NCBI RefSeq assembly: GCF_035222485.1
Contig: NC_085924.1
Location: 1 to 64,000 of the forward strand
Length of the DNA: 64,000 nucleotides
Direction of reading: 5' to 3'
Origin: Podospora pseudoanserina
Taxonomy: Eukaryota > Ascomycota > Sordariomycetes > Sordariales > Podosporaceae
Under the pieces are notes generated by a model. The model searched no databases. It was not told the origin of the DNA and saw nothing but the letters and a program-made list of their open reading frames with translations. A program made the position numbers and the translations under genes. Position 1 is the stretch's first letter. Every line of letters starts with the position of its first letter. Positions 10,656 to 21,633 of the stretch are shown piece by piece.

Positions 10656-12209
10656 TTAGGGTAAAAGACGGGCAGCATCACGAGGAAATAACACCGTCTC
10701 GCGAATGTCTTCCAAGCCCAAGAAACCCTGTACAAGACGGTTAATACCCACTGCAGATAAGTCAGCACGATTCCCATGTCGCAAGGATCAACACGAAACA
10801 CCTACACCCGAAGCCTCCCCAAGGAGGCATGCCAATTTCGTGGGCTGTCATGTACGGCCTCCATTCCGGCGTTTCCGGCTCAATCGGATGAGGTCGGTTG
10901 GCAAATGCGGCTGCTAGGTCTTCAGCGCTGTGGAGTAGTCGGCATCCAGTAACACATTCCTGTCCTCTGAGAATGACATCGAAAGATTGGGTTGTGTCAT
11001 CCTGTTCATCAGAGGGATAGATATTGCAGGACCTCAAATGTTTCGGGAAGTGAGTGATGAAGAAAACATCGGTTGGAGGGCTGACGTGGGATTCTTCGCT
11101 GGCGAGGAATCTGCCGAGTGCTGCTTCTTCGCTCCTAGTGAAGTCTTTGTCATCGTCGGACTCAATACCTATAAAGTCTCTCAGAAGAGTTTTGGCTTCA
11201 TTGAAACGGATGCGTGGGAGCTTTCCACTCTTCCCAAGACCTAGCTTGAAAGTGCCAGCTAGGGGGTAGAGTCGTTTTGCGGTGTTGGTGAGCGCAGTGT
11301 ATTTGTCCTGACTCTGCAAAGAGTGTAGAAGTGATACCAGTAGACTATCAGCAAAATCGAGGATCTCTATCCAGCTATGCTGAAGATTGAATACAAGTTC
11401 CAGCATGGTGAACTGTGACCAAATCAGCATTTTCCAAACCAAGAAAAAGGAGGATTCTCTACCTCCGTGAGATGTCTGCCATCAGAAACGGGCTCCCTCC
11501 GAAAAACTGTGTGAAAGTCGTAGACGCGCTCCAGGTCGGCTGAAAGTGCCATTCCAAGGTGTATCTCACCTGTTGGCGCCAATCTGGCTGTCCTGCCGAA
11601 GTATGGAACTGTAAACAAGTCGTCCTCCTCTCCTGGGAATTCGTAGCCAACAAGTGCAGGGGTTGGGACGTGGTAAAAGTCATGGAGCTTGAGGTATTCC
11701 ACTGCCAGCTCATGGACCCCCGAGAAAAGCTTGAAGATTGCTGCTGTTGCAGGAACACGAGCATCCAGGAGTCTGTTGTCGAGTCTCTCTTCGATTAACT
11801 TCGTACGAGATTGGATCGAAGCTAGAACTTCCCCTGAAGCTCCATGAAGGACATTGCTATAAGCACCTGGAGTCTTGGCGGCCGACAGGTAGTGGATATC
11901 GCAGAGCTCGATTGGAGTGATGTCAAAGTCAGTGTCATGAGCCACCGATCGAGCGGTAACCCGAACAAGTGACTCTGGCGTTAGAAAGCTGACGGTATCG
12001 AAGACACCATTGTCAAGGCCATTTTTTGATTCCACTGTAGCTTGAAGAAAATGCCCATTGGCGCATCTGAACAACACCGCAACTGAATTGCTGTCATCGG
12101 ATAGAATTGGGCTGTTGTGAACGCGGACATCCAAAGACCTGGTGTCGGTGTCGTCGTTCGACAGGTGAAATGGTGCAAGTTGGGATGACATCTGCCTAGC
12201 ATTAAGCAT
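10656..12209 (-). CDS. Class IIb aminoacyl-tRNA synthetase paralogue (AspRS/AsnRS-like)
   Basis: Three exons (12209-11463, 11412-10806, 10750-10656; introns 50 and 55 bp) give 482 residues. Residues ~25-110 resemble the OB-fold anticodon-binding domain. The class II core follows with motif 2 split by intron 1 (FRRE at 236-239, RHLTE joined to FTMLE) and motif 3 GGFGLGINR (448-456), then a normal ending GLEDIRETVLFPRD. ATP-binding residues of motifs 2 and 3 are kept. The loop that reads the amino acid in AspRS (consensus QSPQ.xKQ) is instead APTGEIHLGM (211-220), nearer the AsnRS pattern SGQLHLE but not equal to it. The eukaryotic N-terminal extension is absent. It is therefore unlikely to be the housekeeping AspRS; a biosynthetic or resistance paralogue is more probable. 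It shares a divergent promoter with the oxygenase-fold gene. Confidence 0.85.
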
Positions 12210-12564
12210 CGTGCACTGTTGTACGGTATTGAATAAGATTACTTTCCTTTGAGATCAGGTTGAGGGGGGGTAATTTCAAGAGTAAATGCCATGTGTCACT
12301 AGATAATGATGGAATTTATGGCAATAGCGGCGGCCTGAACATCTCGGTCAAGAGGTTTGGCCAAGCATGTTGAATCGGACTTGTGCACTGATGGTAGCAC
12401 GAAGCTGAGCAAGACAGGTAGCGCTTGGTAAGAGTTTGCGGGGGTTAGTCGTTCTGCGTGGATGCAATCCTGCCTCATGGCACCCCAACCAGGTATAACA
12501 CCCCAGAATGGTTGTTGATGAATGACATTGCGTGCCTTAGGTTGTCCTCGCTTTAGAATTTTCT
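12210..12564. promoter_or_regulatory. Divergent intergenic promoter region
   Basis: 355 bp separate the ATG of the synthetase paralogue (minus) from the ATG of the 2OG-type gene (plus), so both promoters must lie here. No binding site could be assigned with confidence. Confidence 0.6.
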
Positions 12565-13424
12565 ATGACTTTCAAAATGGCCATTGATACACCCACTTCC
12601 TCAACCAAGACCCTCGAGCTTGAGGTTGTTAGATACGAGCAGCTCAGGCGCAACGACAACGCCGAGGTGAGGAAGCTAGCCCAGGCCTTGTCTGACCAGG
12701 GAATGCTGTTCTTGGACCTCCAGGGATCCACGGCAAAGCAATTCCTGAAAGACCTGCAAACCGTGATACAGCATCAACGAGCCTTTTTTGAACAGCCGCA
12801 GGAGGAGAAGTCCAAATATCACACGGGTATTCGATACAACGGGTGGGTACAGGCCGAAATTCTTCTTTTCTACTCATCGCTAATCCAGGCCCTTTTCTCA
12901 GATTTTACACTTCTCCCATTGGTGTCGAAAAGATTCACCTTGGTCGCAAGGAGCAAATGGCAGGGGACCGGTCTCAACTTCCCGAAGCACTTCAGCTGGT
13001 GGCAGACAAGGTCGAAAATGTCTCTTCGTTCATCGATAAGATACTCCGCGAGATTGGCATGACGTTGGCAAGCTCGATGGATGAACGATTCCCGGCCAGT
13101 TTGCAGGACGCCACCAGACCCGGCCAAAGTCATCTAACATTGGGCATCTCAAAGGCACGTGCCGGGACACCTCTAATGGACGGCCACACCGATGACGGTT
13201 TCCTCACTCTCACGTTCTATGACGAGCCCTTTCTCGAAGTCTTGGATAGGTCTACAAACGAGTGGAAGTTGGTTGAGGTGAATCGCAACATGCCAATTCT
13301 GAATGTAGCTGCCCAGTCGGCAAAGAACTCGGGAGGTCGGCTGTACAACCCCTGGCATAGGGTGAAGATGGGGGAGAACGAGATAAACTTGGTCATGTTT
13401 GATCTGTTTGAAGATTCAAATTAG
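12565..13424 (+). CDS. Short 2OG/Fe(II)-dependent oxygenase-fold protein
   Basis: Two exons (12565-12842 and 12902-13424, 59-bp intron) give 266 residues. The C-terminal half fits the isopenicillin-N-synthase-like double-stranded beta-helix: MDGHTDDGFLTLTF supplies the HxD pair (H188, D190) and LYNPWHRV the distal His (H245). The family then expects an Arg-x-Ser that binds 2-oxoglutarate; here the aligned stretch is GENEINLVMF with no Arg. The protein ends soon after, about 50-80 residues shorter than usual. The iron site looks complete while the cosubstrate site does not. It is divergent from the synthetase paralogue and convergent, 180 bp apart, with the iron redox enzyme gene. Confidence 0.8.
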
Positions 13425-13603
13425 TAGACTGCTAAGCTTGAGACCTTCGTTTTTTGTCTTTGGACGGGATGGCAATGGGTTAGTAGCAATACATATCATA
13501 CCTAGATATCAAACACAAAAGCCACCTCATGTTTTTTGCGACAAAACCTTTACAACTATGGTTTAGGTACCCAGATACACCCACAATTTCCATCTGCTTC
13601 TTC

Positions 13604-15784
13604 TCAACCCAAGACCAACAGTCGGTCGATTTCTGCCCGTCCAAGATCATACCCAGTGACAAACTCACAGCATCGGAGCCCATCCCTCTTCAGCTCCGCC
13701 CAACATGTCTCAAAGCCAGTGGCCTTCCGTTGGATCATTTCTGACAGACAAAGCCTCTCCCTTCTTCCCAGCAACTCTCCATTGTCAGCCACCCATTGCT
13801 CCAAATCAAGAAAAGCACGCGCCAGACCAAGCAAAAAGACGCTGTTGATCATCGGGTGCTGAGCCCACCCTAAAAGGTCATGGGAAAACCTGCCGGAGTC
13901 ATTGAGGTTCTCATCTTCTGGACGGCCAATTATGTCTCCTAAACAGGTCGGCTGTGGCAAACCCCTATTCTTCATCATTTCGAGACCCAGGGCCACCAGG
14001 TCGGGGCTGTAGCCAGGCCAATGCTGCTCATCCATGCAGGCAATACCTGTGCCCACCGGCTTGTAGCCCTTTTCTGCTCGCAATATTTGCAAACAGTTGG
14101 ACACCAGGGGTGTGATTGTCTGGTGAGGGGAGCTGATGATATTTTCCAGGAGTCCTGCATGGGCAAACCACAGTGGTAGTAGGGCGTCTATTTCAACTGC
14201 CGACTTGTGTATCTGGATTGGTGACTTTGGCTCAAAATCGTTCATCTCGCACAGCGACCAGGTTCTCGTGACGGGAAAAGTCGGATGGCTGACCGCAGCA
14301 TCATGACGCGAGGGGTCAAACGTCTTTTCCAGGCTCTGATAGCCACCAACAAGCCCCCAATAAGCCTCGCCCATATCCTTGCCATGTGGTCTGAGGGAGT
14401 CAATCCAGTTCCGAAGCAGTTCAGTCTCGACATGAGTGAAAGCACCAAACATCCTCCCTCTCCAGCCCAGCTCCCGCATCAAAAGGCTCTTGCTGCTGTC
14501 ACCTCTGCATACCCATGGCTTGGAGTCTGCCAAGGCGTCAAGGAACTCATCTTTCCAACCGTCATCATCCTTGGGGCTCGAAGGAGGAGCAGAAAACCAA
14601 GATGACAATTTTCTTTTTCCGATCCGGGCGCGACTCGTGCAATGAATCTTGGTGGCAATGGTGGCTTTCTTGCAGATGATGTCAACCAGCTTGTCCTCAT
14701 AATCATCCACGGTATCCCTGTCATCGAGACTCTGCCCGAGGCAATAGCCAGCCTGCACACGCCTCCACGCTATCTGCGGATCCATGATGCCCGTGTTCTG
14801 AACAATCTCCATAAAGTGTGCAATGTTGCCAATCGCCATCGCGCAGTGACCCGAGTGCGCGTTGTCGATCGAAATGTGCAAAGCATAGTAGTAGGGCGAG
14901 ATCCCAAACTCGGGCAGCTCCTTGTTGGCTTTCAAGACCCCAATGGCAGGCTGCTCGTAGTGGAGATTAAACCCCAGAATCTCGGGTAAAAACTCGTTAG
15001 GAAAGACGGAAATGAGGAGTTGTCCAATGGCATATCTCCAAATCGTCTCATCCTCCATGCCATGGCGTGGGTGTGTGAAATCGAGCGAGTCGCCGTTGGG
15101 CAGGTCCACACCCACGCTCTGGAGAAGCTCCTTGTAGAGCAATATGTGGTTCTTTTCCAGATCACCATCACCAAGCTCTTCTGAAAAGATTTGCCAAGCA
15201 TCCTTTGTCACGCCCCGAAAGGCGAAGGGGGTTGTGACCTGATGAATCCGTGCGAGCCATGCGCCATCGGTGTAGTTCCACGGTGCGCTGTTCTTGAGAA
15301 ACATGCAGGCTTCTTCGAAGCTTTTGAACAGCTCAGGTCCACCACCAAGCTCCCTTCGACGCATGTAGGCTTCGAATTCCAGACCCACATCGAGCTGGAT
15401 ATCTTGGATGAAGCTTTGGAGACGGGAGGCATCAAAGGTCGCGATGTTGAGAATGCTGGGAGATCGGTCCTTGTACTTGGCCATCCGGAGTCCTTGTTCG
15501 AGTAACGAAAGCAACGTTTCTCGAACTTGGGGCAGGATTTCTGGGAACCGCTCCAGATTTTGAACTTTGTGGTAAAGATCTTTGAAGTGACGCATTCGTT
15601 GCTGCCGCTTTCTTTCTAGGCGTGGTGACTTGGGCTTTTCGTCGGTCAATATCGCTATGTGGCCTGTTGTGGAAGCATTGGACCAAGTTGGGAACGAGAG
15701 TCGTGGTTTTCGCCATGGGAACGAGATGTAAAGAAAACAGCTAAGAGGGACAATTATCAAGAGTAAAGATTCCAAGTTTAACAT
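13604..15784 (-). CDS. Iron-containing redox enzyme, heme-oxygenase-like fold, membrane-anchored
   Basis: A single exon of 726 residues. Residues 5-22 form a hydrophobic anchor followed by FPWRKP. The core resembles the PF14518 family: EELGDGDLEKNH (202-213), LLPEILGFNLHYE-like segment (267-277), and YYYALHISIDNAHSGH with H303, D307 and H310 as probable iron ligands along with E203/E210 and H213. Related heme-oxygenase-like diiron enzymes (UndA, SznF, CADD types) use O2 for N-oxygenation, C-C cleavage or desaturation. The ~350-residue C-terminal region is not recognised. Substrate is unknown. The long C-terminus and the anchor are features I associate with fungal rather than bacterial members, which is an inference. 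Confidence 0.8.
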   Translation of the reverse strand: MLNLESLLLIIVPLSCFLYISFPWRKPRLSFPTWSNASTTGHIAILTDEKPKSPRLERKRQQRMRHFKDLYHKVQNLERFPEILPQVRETLLSLLEQGLRMAKYKDRSPSILNIATFDASRLQSFIQDIQLDVGLEFEAYMRRRELGGGPELFKSFEEACMFLKNSAPWNYTDGAWLARIHQVTTPFAFRGVTKDAWQIFSEELGDGDLEKNHILLYKELLQSVGVDLPNGDSLDFTHPRHGMEDETIWRYAIGQLLISVFPNEFLPEILGFNLHYEQPAIGVLKANKELPEFGISPYYYALHISIDNAHSGHCAMAIGNIAHFMEIVQNTGIMDPQIAWRRVQAGYCLGQSLDDRDTVDDYEDKLVDIICKKATIATKIHCTSRARIGKRKLSSWFSAPPSSPKDDDGWKDEFLDALADSKPWVCRGDSSKSLLMRELGWRGRMFGAFTHVETELLRNWIDSLRPHGKDMGEAYWGLVGGYQSLEKTFDPSRHDAAVSHPTFPVTRTWSLCEMNDFEPKSPIQIHKSAVEIDALLPLWFAHAGLLENIISSPHQTITPLVSNCLQILRAEKGYKPVGTGIACMDEQHWPGYSPDLVALGLEMMKNRGLPQPTCLGDIIGRPEDENLNDSGRFSHDLLGWAQHPMINSVFLLGLARAFLDLEQWVADNGELLGRRERLCLSEMIQRKATGFETCWAELKRDGLRCCEFVTGYDLGRAEIDRLLVLG

Positions 15785-16141
15785 GATGGAGCAATTTTCT
15801 TGTGACTGAAAGCGACGAGATGTGTGCTTCCATTACGAAAAAGGAGATCGATCTCTGTGGGCATTCTATATCTAGTATTCAGGGCTTCCTAAGCTCTTTC
15901 ATCCCGCGTCCCGCACTGAGTCATGTCAGCAACTCTTGTTGGGAGCGTGATGGATATGACCCTACAACGTATGGAATCATGGGTCATGGTCGGGTTCCGC
16001 AGTAAACAAGGTGCAAGTAAATGGAGACTGTTGATCCGAGAATCCGAACTGCTAAGGTCGATTAGCTGCCATACAAAGCTATCACGAAATAAGTAGCACG
16101 GACCGTCACTACGACGCAAGGTTTCTTGGTAATCATTTCAA
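15785..16141. other. Intergenic, promoter of the iron redox gene
   Basis: 357 bp between the start of the iron redox enzyme gene and the stop of the large minus-strand gene to its right. No coding feature is seen; the promoter of the redox gene should lie here. Confidence 0.5.
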
Positions 16142-18711
16142 TTATTGAGCCTCCCTACTGTGATCAGATCTAGCCAAAGCCTGGTCCAAACTCTCCAACA
16201 GACTGGGTACAATGCTGTCCCCGAACAAATGGGGATGTACGTCCATAAGAGACCTCAACGCTTCTAACAGTCCTAGCAGCTGTCGAGAGTGGAATGTGAT
16301 GGCTTCATCGAACTTTGACGCCACCCCTGGTCCACGTCTTTGGATCCACACTGTGCTGTCCAAAAGACTACTGAGAGCAAGACTATCCCAAAATATACCC
16401 CCTTCCATGATACCCTGAACAGGGGAATAAACGGTGTAAACTATTCTCGAAGCAGGGGGTATGATGAGTATATCGTCTTGCTCCAAAATAAAAGCCCTTT
16501 GTGTATCACTTCTCTCAAGACTCTTCAGCGCAGGGTCCGTATCAGTGTCAGAAAGAGAGGCAAAGATGCAAATTTTGAGACCCTCAAGATTACGCAACCA
16601 AACCCCACTCATGGTGGCAAAGGATGGCCCAAAGCAGACATGGGGAAGGGTGACGGCGTTGAAGTCGGTTCTGATCTCAGGCAAAACCTCGGGGCTTCCA
16701 AGTTGTTGGCATGCACTGGCACTCCTGCTAGTGCGTAGTCTGAGTCGCTCTACCAGATAGTCTAGTAGACGGAAACGTGGAAGCATGGTCAATAAAGGTC
16801 GATGCGAGTGGGTCATGTTTCTGAGATTGGAGGTGCCTCGATCGTGAACAGAGTTGGCAAGTTCATCCTTCAATAAACACAAAGAATCAAGCATCGCGTG
16901 CATACCAGAATCTAGAAAGGTTTCCTTGATGATCACTGGCTTTTCGAACACTTGGTGTGCTTTAGCGGCCTGGATAGCTTCGTTGGAGGTGAGATAGAGC
17001 ACATCAGCATCCATGGGAGATGCAGCACGACCGGGCAGGACCGCATTGCCTTGCGTCCACATTGAGGCCCATTTTGTGGCTGCCTCCAGCGGTGGTGCCT
17101 GGTCTTGGTGGGTTTCAAGGGGCTCCTGCCGGGCCTCCTTTGCAAGCATGCTGTCGATATAAGGCATAATTGTAGGGTAATATTGGTTATGAAGCGTTTC
17201 CTCCAGGCTGGCCAAGCATTTTCCTGTGATTGGAGCCGTTCCAAGATATAGAGCTGCTGAGGTGTACAGGTCGGCTTCCAACTCGCTGGATTGTGGTGAG
17301 GTTGGGCTAGGTTCCGAATGGATTCGGGATGGGCTTGAAAAGCTGGGGGTTGTGGGTTCTGATGTTATGGTCAAAGGTTGATGTTGCCCAAAGGAGTTCA
17401 TCGCTGAGGGCGAAAGGAACAAGGCTGAAGATTGCCAACACATGGGATCGTGCATATCGATGCTGTAGGACAGGTCTGCGCTGTTCCAGTCCCACATCGA
17501 GTCAAAGAGTGGCATCGCTTCTGAAGGCGCGGAGGACATCTCCTGGAAGTTCTCTAGCTGATTCAGCGACACGTCTAAGCTGGGCTGTGTGTCCCGAAGT
17601 TGGTCTTGTGCAGGTGCTATCTGAGCATCTCTCGGGCCATCATCATCGCCTGTACTCACTTCCGCAGGCGAGGTTCTCAGCGGCATGGTATGCTGGTGTC
17701 TTGGCGAAGATGGCAGGCAAGCTTCGCCCCGAGCAGCGAGAACGCCGAACCGGTCCCTTCGCAAAAGATGGGCCGCATAGTGACCGGGTCTGATGTCACG
17801 CAAGAAGACTGTCGCCTGTGCGTCCACGGCGACACGGCCATCCTGACTGGCTACCCACAGATCCTCCATTTTGCCATCAACTGTCGTCGAAGCCAATGTA
17901 ATCAGATCAAAGTCGCGATGGGGCTGCAGAGGAGCCTCGTTCAACGTCTTTAACCGGCCACCAAGAAGCGCCTGTCGATGTCGCTGTAATAACACAGCAT
18001 TGAGGCGCGGCAAAAATTCGTTGAAGAAGTCGGGGTAGCTTGTTGCAGACGCTCGGAGCATGTTCATTTGTACCTGACTAGCACAATTCCAAGCATAGTG
18101 AAACACCACGTCGGGAGACCAGAGCGCAACAATAAATGCGAGGTTTCGTAGACGGTTGTTTTCATTGTATGCCCGTTTTCGCTTCTTTTTGGTAGCCTCT
18201 TCACGCTTGTTTCTGTCTGCCAGGTGGGATAAAGCCAGCAGCTCTTTCCACTCTGGTTCTCTATTTGCCTGTGATCGATGCGAAGAAACGATCCTGGCCA
18301 CAGAGCAAAACGTAGAGATGCGTGTGTCGAGGTGGTCACATTGGTCAACAAGGCCGTCGCGAATGCTTGAAAATGTCGAGATGGGCGCGTTGCTAGCCCA
18401 TGCTTGATACAGCTCCTCGAGCCACGCTCGAGTCTCCTGATCAAACCCAAGGCTGGTGTCATGACCAGGCTGAAGCTCCCAACCCCTATTCAATCCCTGT
18501 CAGCGTTTTTGTGAGCACGGGCCGTGGCCGCAGCAACTGGAACTTACTTTGACGGTGGGCCGTGCACCATCCCCTTGATAGGTATGAATTTCGATGAGAT
18601 TTTGCGGCGTTGCTGTAGGGCTGGGCATAAAGGCGTACGGAAAGCCCTTGGAGGAAGCTGAGAGCCTGTTGAGGGTATGGGTGTAGCCCTTGGAGGAAGG
18701 AGGTCCGACAT
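16142..18711 (-). CDS. Large protein with a JmjC/cupin-like C-terminus, metal site degenerate
   Basis: Two exons: 18711-18548 and 18485-16142, joined by a 62-bp intron that keeps frame at GPPSK/GWELQPG; 835 residues. A lysine/arginine-rich helix lies near residues 140-170 and a low-complexity Ser/Pro/Thr region near 330-460. The C-terminal part (GVWLRNLEGLKICIF, then DILIIPPASRIVYTVYSPVQGIMEGG) follows the cadence of fungal JmjC-like domains (GLKIW..., GD.lf.PPG..H.VYTP...cvGGhF). The His/Asp ligands expected there are absent. I do not recognise the full protein; a non-catalytic cupin fold or a regulator is possible. The start could also lie later, at MVHGPPSK. It is divergent from the MFS exporter. 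Confidence 0.7.
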
Positions 18712-19885
18712 CTCAAGCAGAAGAAGGGTGGGTGACAATTGTTCATGTATGCCTCGATGTAACTTGGCGTACTTTTTGCCTCAAGTCCTCCACTTCGGAC
18801 AATCCCTCCCTCCCTGTTAATATGGCGTCATGTTGAAGTTCTGTTTGGTGTGTTCTGGCAATAGGAATCCTTCACATTGCTGTCAACAAGAAGGCAACAT
18901 TGTGAGAATACATGTCAAACAGCATAACCCACGCTCCCATCTGACCAGTAAGGAAGCAGAGGGACAAAATATGAGGTAATGAAAACTGATGTATGTAAGC
19001 CGGATACTCGGGGCCATCATGCAGAGGCCTTGATGGAGGTACTTTCAAGGCTGAAGCCTGCCAAAATGCCAGGACAAATTGTACTATACGCTGCTGTGTA
19101 ACTCATGGCACGGATGATCCGCGAAAGACATGGGGTAGGCCCATGCATCATTGAGACGCTGAGCGGGGTGCCTGTGAAGATGCCAAGAGCTAGATGCGGT
19201 TTATTAGGTGGTTTGAGGGCTGTGGGGCGGGCCGTCTGAGGCGCGTGGCTGCTGAACCGTTGGTGTCTCTGTTTCCCTCCGCTCCGCACACATCCAACCA
19301 CTCACATCCGAGACGGACTCACATGTTCGCAGTTGGGCCTCACCAACGGCTTCCAATTCAGCGGTCCCCGGAGTTGAAAACCCTATGGGGCTCTCGGCGC
19401 TGTCCCGTGTTTCGGTCTGCGTGTCTTCCTTGGTTCTTTGAGCTCCGCGCCGCAACGGTGAATGAGAAATGGGGCAAACATTCCCTACAGTACACCGACT
19501 CGATCCTGCCTCGTGGCACCTGCCTCTAAGGTAGAAACATCCGCTCTACTATGCCTCCAAGGGATATGACTAGCTCCAACGCGGCTGCTGACTGGAAGCT
19601 GGAACGAGATCCGGGCCCCGATTTGCCCGATGACACACCAAAGCTGAAAGGGGCATCGGTTTAAAATGGACCTGTTCTTTGACGAACCTGTCGTGCTGGA
19701 TGGCGAAATTGAATGCAAATGCACCTGCATCTTCTATTCTCCAACCTGCGCTGCAACACAACCGCATCTCGCCATCAAATCGACCTCACTCCCTCACCGC
19801 CGGCTGATTGACGACAACCAGCATCTAGAGATATGCAGCCTTGAGAAGCCAGCGACCACTCACGTCCTTGCCCGCATCGCACAAC
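18712..19885. promoter_or_regulatory. Divergent intergenic region between the JmjC-like gene and the MFS gene
   Basis: About 1.17 kb between two divergent starts, with no credible reading frame. It must contain both promoters; I assign no specific sites. Confidence 0.5.
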
Positions 19886-21633
19886 ATGGCGACCAAAACG
19901 ACCACCGTGACCGAGTTGCACACCATCTCGTTCGACCCCTCCACCACAAACTCGGGCGCGACTTCACGGAAAAGCCAGAGCCGCGATGCAACAGTCGTGG
20001 CTTCTGATTCAGAACCAGAGGCATCTCCAATCTCGCCCAAGTCAAGGCCGGCTCTGCTGCCCAAAGGCCGCGCCATCATCGTGACCACCCAGCTTTGTGG
20101 CCTGCTGTTCTTCAGCAGCTTCTGCAATGGCATCATCGTCATCGCTCTACCTGCCATGCACTCGGAGCTGGGTCTACAGGAGAGCCTCTTGGTTTGGCCC
20201 ACCTCGAGTTACTATCTCACGGCCGGTTCCTGTTTGTTGCTGGCCGGCTCCATCGCCGATGTTGTCGGTGTGAAAAAGGTCAACCTCGTTGGCTCTTTCC
20301 TCAGTTCCATCTTTGCTCTGGCCTGCGGTCTGGCACAAACTGAAGGTCAAATAATAGCATTCCGGGCCCTTCAGGGCATCACAAACGCCATCATTGCCCC
20401 CTCAGCAATATCCATCATCTCCAATAGTGTGGCCGAGGGCCGGCCGCGGAACATGGGGTTTGCATGCCTCGGATTCAGCCAGCCGCTCGGGTTCAGTCTT
20501 GGCTTGGTGCTCACGGGGGTCATGACAGACACGGTGGGGTGGCGGCCAGCCTTCTACCTTGTAGCCGCCTGCAGCATAGTTTTGTTTACCATTGGGATAT
20601 GGTCACTTCCGCAAGACATTCACTCATCCGGTAGCCAATCCGTTCTGAGGCGGCTCGGAGGTGAGATCGACTGGATCGGAGTAGGCTTGGCCAGCATGGG
20701 GCTGGCCATGTTTTCATACGTTTTAGCGTAAGCATTAACACCTGTGAAACATTCTGCGGGCCTGCATAAGCTAATTGAGTGATGCTTCTAGATCCCTGTC
20801 TGCCAACATTCAGGACATTCGTCAGGCTGTCACCATCGTTTTGCTCGTAATTTCTGTCTTTTCTGTTCCATCTTTTGTGGGGTGGATGCACTACCAGACC
20901 AGGAAGAACCGCACAGCACTGATCCCGAACTCTCTCTGGCGAAGCGGTGTGTTTACGAGCGCCTGCGTCATGGTTATGCTGACCAACGCTTTGATCAACT
21001 GCATGGAGTTGTATAGCAGTCTATTGTAAGCCTGTTTCCGAAGCTTCATGGTTTATGTCTAACGCGTTGTCTCCTTACCTTAGCTTCCAAACCATTCAGG
21101 GACAGTCTGCTCTGACGGCGTCCCTTCAAGTGCTTCCCTCTTTGGTAGCCGGGATTATCACCAGCATTCTCACGGGCATATTTGTCAACCGCATGCCTGT
21201 ATTCTGGACCGTCCTCATCACTACAATCGTCAGCACTGTTTCGGCCTTGTTGATGGCCCTGGTCCGTACCGACCAAGTATATTGGGAGAACGCCTTTGTT
21301 GCGCAGATCCTCTCACCCATCAGCTGTGACCTTCTCTTTACAGTTGGCCTCCTGATCATTTCGGATGTTTTCCCGAAGCACATGCAGGCTTTAGGCGGCG
21401 CAGTGTTCAACACGTGTGCTCAGCTTGGGGTCGCCATTGGGCTAAGTGTGACGCAGGTCGTTGCCTCATCGGTCACAAACAACTCGCAATTTGACAACAA
21501 ATCATCCCCCGAAGCCCTTATGGAGGGATATAGGGTAGCTTTTTGGATCATGTTTGGTTGGATGGTGTTTGTTTGTGGGGTATGCGCTGTTGGATTGAGA
21601 CGAGTGGGTGCAATTGGTGTCAAGCGTGACTGA
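19886..21633 (+). CDS. MFS multidrug-type exporter (DHA2-like)
   Basis: Three exons (19886-20727, 20792-21025, 21084-21633; introns 64 and 58 bp) give 541 residues. After a ~70-residue cytosolic N-terminus come alternating hydrophobic segments in number suiting a 14-helix DHA2 transporter. Family features include GSIADVVGVKK (motif A region), IAFRALQGITNAIIAPSAISII (motif B region, with the conserved Arg) and the motif-C-like GFACLGFSQPLGFSLG. Fungal members export drugs or secondary metabolites. Its position between the JmjC-like gene and the IDO-like gene makes it the natural product exporter of the candidate cluster, by inference. Confidence 0.9.
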
